A stretch of 64,000 nucleotides of DNA, from positions 392,432 to 456,431 of the forward strand of contig MNCI01004158.1 in the NCBI GenBank assembly GCA_015680685.1, given 5' to 3'. Within the stretch, counting starts at the first letter, position 1. Each line of letters opens with the position of its first letter. Below are positions 57,953-64,000 of the stretch, piece by piece. The stretch comes from Gnetum montanum. Taxonomy: Eukaryota > Streptophyta > Gnetopsida > Gnetales > Gnetaceae. Below the pieces are notes generated by a model. The model did not search any database. It was given only the letters and a program-made list of their open reading frames with translations, and had not been told where the DNA came from. Position numbers and translations under genes: made by a program.

Positions 57953-59330
57953 TGAAACACCGCAAAATTCTGAGCTTAGTACTTTTCCAATAATAATCGA
58001 GCTAAGTCATGATACTCCTCAGCATGACTAAGACTTGAGGACCCCACAGACAGCTTCAAGCGGAGTCGGACTCAACGGAGAGCAATTCCCTGGGATCCAT
58101 CAACGACCACGGTAACATCAGCTATCAAACATGGCAACTTCGAAGCCCAAGATACTTAATCTTCACTAAGTATGCATTCTCAGTGTATACGCCCAACGTA
58201 TATGCCCAGCATTCACAGCGTGTACGCCTAGCGTATATGCCCAACATTCCCAGCGTACATGCCCAGCGTACACGCCTCACATGTACACTCAACATGTATG
58301 ACTGACGTATACACCCGGTATGCAACCCCCGAAGACAACATGGAAAAAGCACTGCAGAGCAATACTTTGTACAGAGCATCAACCCACACGAACAGAGTAA
58401 TCATCAGATGTCGACATCATGCATTCTGAAGTCCATATGCTGAGCATGTACATCCTGCATGCCCAGCATATACGCCCAGCAGATACAGCGTATATGCCCA
58501 GCATGCATCCATAGCATATACGCCCGGCAACAAGTCTATACGCCTAGGTCATATGCCCAGTGTGTGTATGCTGGCATACAACGGTATACACTGGCGTACA
58601 GTACGCTATATACTTGTAAATTTCATTTTTTTGCACCCGGTCAACGCGCCACATGTCACCCGACCCGAGAGTCCAGCACCCCACGGCCAATCATCCCCTC
58701 TCAAAACCTGAATCCCATGTCTAAACTTGTATAAATTTTCCAATTTTTCATTAGAATGGGGTTGGCAATTTTGAGCAAACCGGAGACAAAGAGAAACAGA
58801 GAAGCTACGAACTAGAGCAGAAAATCTTGTACGCTGGACCTTACCCTGCACCCTGAGCATATAGCCTCTATGCTGTGCCTGCAGTTGAACCCAGCATACA
58901 ATCATCCCTGCATCTACCGGGGCTATTTGTCCGCCTCGTGTCAGAGCCACAACTGCGTTAGACTGGTGCATTGTAACTCTCATTTCGCAATAACATTGCT
59001 ACATTTCTTTGCTACAATTTGTTACAGTTTTTCATTCATTATTGCATGTTTATTGTTTATGCTCTTATACGTTTATGCTCTGCTTACGCTAGTTACGCTG
59101 TTTACGCTTCGTTTTACATCAGTTACGCCATTTACATATAACCTAGCGTATAACACATCGGTGTACGTTTGGGGAAATCCTTACCTGATCCGCGTGCGGA
59201 CCACTCAAGGTACTATGCCTTTGTAAACTCCAGCTTGCCCTCAAGCGAAGGTAGGATCTTCTGTATGCATCCGGAGATCTCCAAGTCCCTGTTTCATTCC
59301 AGCTGGAGACTGACGATTTCGGACGGTACA
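57953..59330 (+). repeat. 3' LTR of the Tat element (1378 bp)
   Basis: Begins TGAAACACCGCAAAATTCTG and ends TTTCGGACGGTACA, followed by CCCCC. It is longer than the 5' LTR mainly because of extra copies of the gcgtatacgcccag motif (58180-58260). Same TATA position (58730-58736). Confidence 0.95.
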
Positions 59331-59390
59331 CCCCCCACTCCCCGACTTCTAAGTTCAACAATCCATAAGTGGTATCGAAGCCTGGTACTC
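59331..59390 (+). other. Remaining Copia LTR end and primer-binding site
   Basis: After the CCCCC duplication, actccccgacttctaagttcaaca completes the Copia LTR. About 10 bp later TGGTATCGAAGCC (59371-59383) resembles the initiator-Met-tRNA site of Copia elements with one base lost. Confidence 0.6.
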
Positions 59391-59420
59391 TTCTTCATCA
59401 TCAACTTCAAAGAATGAACA

Positions 59421-61094
59421 ATGGAGGGGACATCTTATACAAAGGCACCCATGTCCAATGGATTCAACTTCACTTACTAGAAACCTAGAATGTAGGGATT
59501 CTTCGAATCCATGGAGTTTGAAGTTTGGGAGTCAATCCTTGAAGGCTACGCTCCACTTGTTAATAGCTCCACCAACATCATCAAGCCTCGCAACAAATGG
59601 ACATAAGAGGAGAAAGATAAGTTCATGTTTATATAAAAAAATTATCTATATTGTTCTTTGAATAAATATGAATTTAATAGAGTAGTAGGATGTGAAATGA
59701 CCAACGAAATTTGGCAAACTTTAGAAGCTACTTATGAAGGAACCTCTATTGTCAAAAAATCTAAATTGTTAGTTTTGCAAAGTGAATATGATAAGCTTAA
59801 AATGAGAGAAGGCAAGAAAATAAAAGATTACTTCTCTAGAGTGAATGATATTATTGTAGCTATTAGAGGTGCTGGTAAAGATTTTCTCGAGAGCAATGTG
59901 ATCATTAAAATGATCAGAACTCTTCAACTGGAGTTCAAACCAAAGATCATGGCCATGGAAGAAATCTAAGATTTCTCAACTTTGAAATTTGAAGAGCTTC
60001 AAAGTGCTTTCATTACTTATGAAATGAATCTCATAAGTGAAGGAGCCATCCAAGAAAGATCCATTTCCCTAAAGACTACATCCAAGGAGAAGGAGCTCAA
60101 TAAGCATGATAAGGGTAGTGAAGATGACATTGGCTTTCTCACTAGGAAGTGACAACAATTAATAACGAGAAGAAACAAGGAGACATATTATCAAAGATCC
60201 AATTAGTTCAAAGGTAAAGAAAGAGGGAGAAAATTTTTGAATTCTAACATAGATTTCTCTTCTATATAATGTTGGATTTATAGAGGAAGAGGCCATATGG
60301 CCTCTAAATGTCCTAGTAATTTCAAGTTGTAGCCCAAGAACAAATCCACTAACGAGGTAAGGAAAACTAACTTCTATACAAGTTGGGATGATGGGGAGCA
60401 AAGTGAGGAAGAAGTGGAGGATGATGCAAAAAATTCACATCTCATCTGCATGGCCCTCACTAATGATGACACTGATTCATCATAAGATGATCTTATTGAT
60501 GAAGAAAGGTTTGATCTTTTATGCAATGAGCTTTTTTCATTTCAAAGTCTTTGTACTAAGTTAAATAAACAAGTCAAATCTAAGGATTAGGAAATATCTT
60601 TGTTAAATTTAACTATTTTTGATCTTCTTAGACAACTCTTAAACCTAAGTGCTAAGAATGAAAAGCTAACCTCATCTTTAGAATAGGCCAACGTGGAAGT
60701 GGTAGACATCAAATTAGTAAATGAAAGACTCACAAAGGGAAAGGAATCTCTTTGAATGATATTGGAACAAGGTAGAAGTCAAAATGACAAGAGTGGTTTG
60801 GGATGCTGCACTCAAGAGCAATCATCTTCTATAAACCCATCACAATCGAATAATCTTCTAGAAGAAAAAGCTAATACATCAAAATCAGAGGAAGTACCCA
60901 TCTATCAAAAAGATCCTAAAAGGTTTGATTATCCTAATTTCTCATACTACTATATGAGGATTATGTACTATTATTATCACAAGTTAGGGCATAAACAATG
61001 GGATTGCATTCTTAAGTATTATCATATAAATAATTGGTCATATCATAGGAATCCTTGGTCTTATCAAAATGCATCGAGAAAGGATTTTTTATAG
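59421..61094 (+). pseudogene. gag of the Copia (Sirevirus-like) element
   Basis: A single frame from ATG 59421 (MEGTSYTKAPMSNGFNF) to 61094. It has more than ten in-frame stops and no evident frameshift. The UBN2-type gag domain includes FFESMEFEVWESILEGY, NEIWQTLEATYEGTSIVKKS, YDKLKMREGKKIKDYFSRVN and EEIxDFSTLKFEELQSAFITYE. A zinc knuckle reads CWIYRGRGHMASKC (second Cys changed to Tyr). A heptad-rich region and a second knuckle-like YYYHKLGHKQWDC follow. No protease, integrase or RT follows, so the rest of the element was deleted. Confidence 0.85.
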
Positions 61095-61643
61095 GATCAT
61101 AGGTGAGATCAGATGTCAACTTAAAAGACTAGAGGAACTAGGAAAGAATGGAGAATTAAGTGGCAGGAACAGGGGAATCAAGATAATCTCACCAATAAAT
61201 TCATAAGAGGAAGCCAAGCCTTGTACATTGAAGAAGTTAGGTTGAGACAAGAATCCTCAAAAGAGGAAACTCCTTCTCTAGCCCTCTGAATACCATTACT
61301 TTTGAATAGAATAGTAGGTAAGTAAAGGTAAGCTCTTGTTTTTGTGGGCTTTCATTAAGACTATAGTCCATTAGCAACCTTTCCCAAACCCCATCTTGTT
61401 TTTGCAAAGATCTCTTCACAATATGAAAGAATTTTACAAAAAGACATCTTCTGTTAAGTAAATACATCTCTTTGAGTTTTCATGTTTTGTGGGAAAGACG
61501 TCAACTATGATTTTAAAACATAGGAAAGATGCCTTCCTTTTGTAAAAGATGTCTTCTTTTTTGTTCAAAGTCCTCATTCACCACCGCTATTAAAGTTAAA
61601 ACCCCCATTTCTTTGTCGTATTCTCTCATTTGACCCCATAAAG
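61095..61643. other. Deleted Copia interior and LTR-like fragment
   Basis: After gag no pol domain is seen. From about 61440 to 61590 there are agacatctt / agatgtctt motifs and cctcattcaccaccgct, resembling the end of the Copia LTR (tattcaccaccgcc). This is probably a remnant of another LTR of that family, but the termini cannot be placed. Confidence 0.4.
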
Positions 61644-62270
61644 ATGACTAGGGCTCCACCATCAACAACGATTTTGTCAGAGATGGCCCACATGAAGGTT
61701 TGAACATCTAAAGCTCTACCAAAGAAGAAATATAGAGGGAGTTCCTGCAGTGTGTCATCCACTTACATACCACAATTCCAGAGTACAAGCACACAACACA
61801 GGTTTGAGGCTACTAGAACCACAAGCATCATTATTGAATGCTCTTTGTCTTTCCCTACCCATAGACAAGCTACATTAATGAATTATTTCAAAGTTTTGAA
61901 TTGGAGAACCTTCATTGTAATGAATTTTCTAGTTCTTAAAATTTTAATTAGAGAATTTTATTGTAATATTTTCATTACAAATGTTGTTGCTGGACCATTC
62001 AGTTCCATGGTTAGGGGTATTCTCATCAAGGCCTCTTCCCAAGTTGTGAATGCAATCTTTGGGATCTCTAGTCCTAATGTCTTCTAGGTAACCATTGATT
62101 CCATGCAGGACATCTATTCTAATGGTATCATGCCCATATCATATGATGAATTTTGTAATGTATTGTTCGGGAAAGATGTTACATTTGAAAGAGGTCATGT
62201 TGAGGGAAGCCTAATGACTCTTGATGCTTCCACCTTATTGTTGGCACATTTTGGCCATTTCATGGAATAG
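61644..62270 (+). pseudogene. Additional ORF of an LTR retrotransposon (putative plant transposon protein type)
   Basis: One frame of 208 codons from ATG 61644 (MTRAPPSTTILSEMAHM) to TAG at 62268, with two internal stops (near 61698 and 62085). LNWRTFIVMNFLVLKILIRE then FYCN, and SSMVRGILIKASSQVVNAIF then GISS match the (R)W...F......V.EFY.N......VRG..I.FS...IN.+FG+ pattern of the proteins annotated as putative plant transposon protein in Athila and related elements. Its role is unknown. No gag or pol of the parent element is adjacent. Confidence 0.6.
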
Positions 62271-63835
62271 CAAAAGTAGAGATACTAGCAAAAGGCAATT
62301 TGTAAAACACTTTGTATATACTCTGCATTAAAATCAGCAATGAAAACTACAAAAAGAAGAACAAGTTTCAAAATAGATTGGTTGTTTATATAGTCTTTCA
62401 AAATATTGGGTCACTGGATTCTACAGCCACATGTAACAGGTAGGGCAGGTAGAAAATCTTCTATCCGCTATTTCGCATAGCTTCATACAAGTAAACCACT
62501 CAACCGGGATCTTGAATTCACATGTCACAACCCATGATTTTTCTTTGTTTTAGATCCAGTGCTTGCCTTATTTTATCATCTCACGTTCAAAGTCCCTGTG
62601 ATTTAAGATACCGAAGGTTGGAAATCATGCTTGGAATTTCAAAGTATATGGTCTTTTAAACCATATTATACAGGCAAAATACTGTATCTTCAACTAGGAA
62701 ACGTATATATCCTGGTTATTAAATTCTTATTCCAAGTGTGGTTGGAACCGTGTTTAGTTTGGGTATTGCATCCTGATCAATTGGTAATATAATTAAGAAG
62801 AGCATAGCGATGGTGCAGGAAAGCATCATTGCAGCAAAATCATGATCACGTAGTCCAAAGATGATAACTTTTCTTCTAAAAAGGACGTGGCCTTCCATGA
62901 AGCAGTGTGTTATACTGTGCAATTCATATGCCATCACATTCTTAGTGATTCCGAAGTTACAGAGCATATTTTATTCTCACTACGATGCTTATTTGCAGCA
63001 TGGTTCACCCTCTATTCATTTTCTAATACACGGTTGCAAATCATTTCTATTTCTCACATCTTCTGTCCGGTGTCTAGAAAAGTTATTTAAATCATCATTT
63101 CCAACATAGTTGATGTTCCAAACCAATGTTTTGTCACCATGAAATTTCATAAATGGTTTCCTTGTGAAGTTCCAAAAATCGTCATCCCCCAATATTAACA
63201 GATTGCGATAATTCTGTAACAGAAAACAGAGAATAGGAGGAGCATGTAAGGACTCTTAAACCTCCCAAAAAATCAATGGCACGGTAATTCAACAAACATG
63301 CTTAGGGCGGAACCGGAAGAGGTGAAGGTGATGAATCCAATCCACCAAGGAGTACTACAGAGACCCAGTACAACAACCACAGTTTTTTATGGAACACATA
63401 GCAACATTACCAAACATAGCAGCGCCCGACGCCAATGCGTTTGTCATCATCATTACCAATCCATCAAGTGCAGCTATAGAGACATGAAGACACAGCGAGA
63501 CATGTGGACAACTGATTCAACAGAATGATATTTCTTCTATGGAAGTTACGGAGGATCGTGGACATGGCCAGGAAATTGGTTATGGCTTATTTTGAAGAAA
63601 ACCGTTATCGCTAAAAGCAAGAACAAAACCCGAACGCGTGAAATCGAAGTAACAAAATAAAGTTCCAATTTCATATGGTTTGGTGGCTAAAAATAATTTT
63701 AGCATATTTTCTCACATGCAACAAAAATAAAATGACAACTATATGGAGTGCTTATTGTATGGAGATCTTGGCTTTATTTCCTAAAATTATTATATAGGTT
63801 GTGAATTCTTATGAAAGAAATATTTGTAAAGTTTG
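62271..63835. other. No gene recognised
   Basis: Short open stretches occur on both strands (e.g. minus 62967-62719, plus 63298-63528) but I cannot assign any to a family. No LTR or inverted repeat was found. Confidence 0.35.
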
Positions 63836-64000
63836 TAAAGACACATGCCAATGTTAGCATGATTTTCTCCTAACTTCATGTATAAGTTATAACTTCCTAA
63901 CTTGTTGGGCAGGTTATAACTTCCTTACTTGAGAAAGAAGTTACCCAAGATATTTTATAATATCTAACTACCTATGAGACCCTATAAAAAGGCTTCAAGG
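63836..64000 (+). promoter_or_regulatory. Possible LTR U3/promoter fragment at the window edge
   Basis: Repeated ttataacttcct and aagaagttac blocks precede a TATA-like ccctataaaaagg (63982-63994). The arrangement recalls a Copia LTR promoter, but the window ends before it can be tested. Confidence 0.3.

Larger units (their letters stand above)
40478..59330 (+). mobile_element. 18.85-kb Tat-lineage Ty3/gypsy LTR retrotransposon carrying an antisense gene
   Basis: Complete ends: LTRs at 40478-41817 and 57953-59330, both TG...CA, flanked by CCCCC at 40473-40477 and 59331-59335. Plus-strand order: 5' LTR, degenerate primer-binding site, repeat-rich leader, gag (from 42532), protease (to 46726), tandem array, antisense gene (52370-47882), tandem arrays, pol with RT, RNase H, a second RNase H and integrase (about 53044-56600), array, polypurine tract (57941-57948), 3' LTR. 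Dual RNase H and great length are features of the Tat lineage (Tat, Ogre, Retand group). Stops and frameshifts make gag-pol inactive now, but domains are readable from end to end, so it is younger than its neighbours. Confidence 0.93.

Noticed and set aside
62719-62967. Minus-strand 82-codon open frame with a hydrophobic stretch
   Set aside because: No family recognised, no splice partners found, and length is within chance for AT-rich DNA.
1-64000. tRNA, rRNA or organelle-derived genes
   Set aside because: No cloverleaf with intact A and B boxes, no rRNA-like conserved block and no chloroplast or mitochondrial gene was recognised by reading; a covariance-model search would be needed to exclude them fully.

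Overview
The window looks like nuclear DNA of a large-genome seed plant, possibly a gymnosperm. That placement is an inference from the density of old LTR retrotransposons, spliceosomal introns and a single small gene island; no species can be named. Base composition is mostly AT-rich. It rises in the gene island (about 17.3-20.4 kb) and in one large retrotransposon (40.5-59.3 kb).

Layout. 1-16.3 kb: decayed Athila-like Ty3/gypsy remnants (integrase pieces, and two copies of a coiled-coil ORF lying just upstream of LTRs). Two solo LTRs of the same LTR superfamily sit antisense inside those LTRs, each with a perfect 5-bp target duplication. 17.3-20.4 kb: the only intact cellular gene found, a six-exon monoacylglycerol-lipase-like alpha/beta hydrolase on the minus strand, 306 aa without breaks. 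20.4-22.4 kb: tandem duplications, a SINE-like repeat and a third solo LTR containing an assembly gap. 22.6-32.6 kb: a nearly whole minus-strand Athila-like element with gag, protease, part of RT, a second gag segment where RNase H and integrase should be, and a long coiled-coil ORF before the 3' LTR. 33-39.4 kb: two SINE-like repeats, a LINE ORF2 remnant, truncated LTRs and sequence I cannot identify.

39.4-62.3 kb: a Copia (Sirevirus-like) element whose LTR was split near its end by an 18.85-kb Tat-lineage Ty3/gypsy element (40478-59330) with TG...CA LTRs of 1340 and 1378 bp and a CCCCC target duplication. The Tat element carries gag-protease and a pol with two RNase H domains and integrase. 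Between protease and RT it has about 6.3 kb of extra DNA holding a multi-exon gene on the opposite strand. In that antisense gene five consecutive splice junctions preserve the reading frame. Its 5' part resembles an FCP1/NLI-interacting-factor (HAD-fold) phosphatase domain whose catalytic motifs are lost; its 3' part encodes an acidic segment and a coiled coil. Tandem arrays bracket it and a TATA-like site lies upstream of it. This nested antisense gene is the most notable item in the window.

62.3-64 kb: no gene recognised. Apart from the hydrolase, all coding sequence found belongs to mobile elements. Most of it is broken by stops, several of which look like CGA-to-TGA or CAG-to-TAG changes typical of methylated-C decay.
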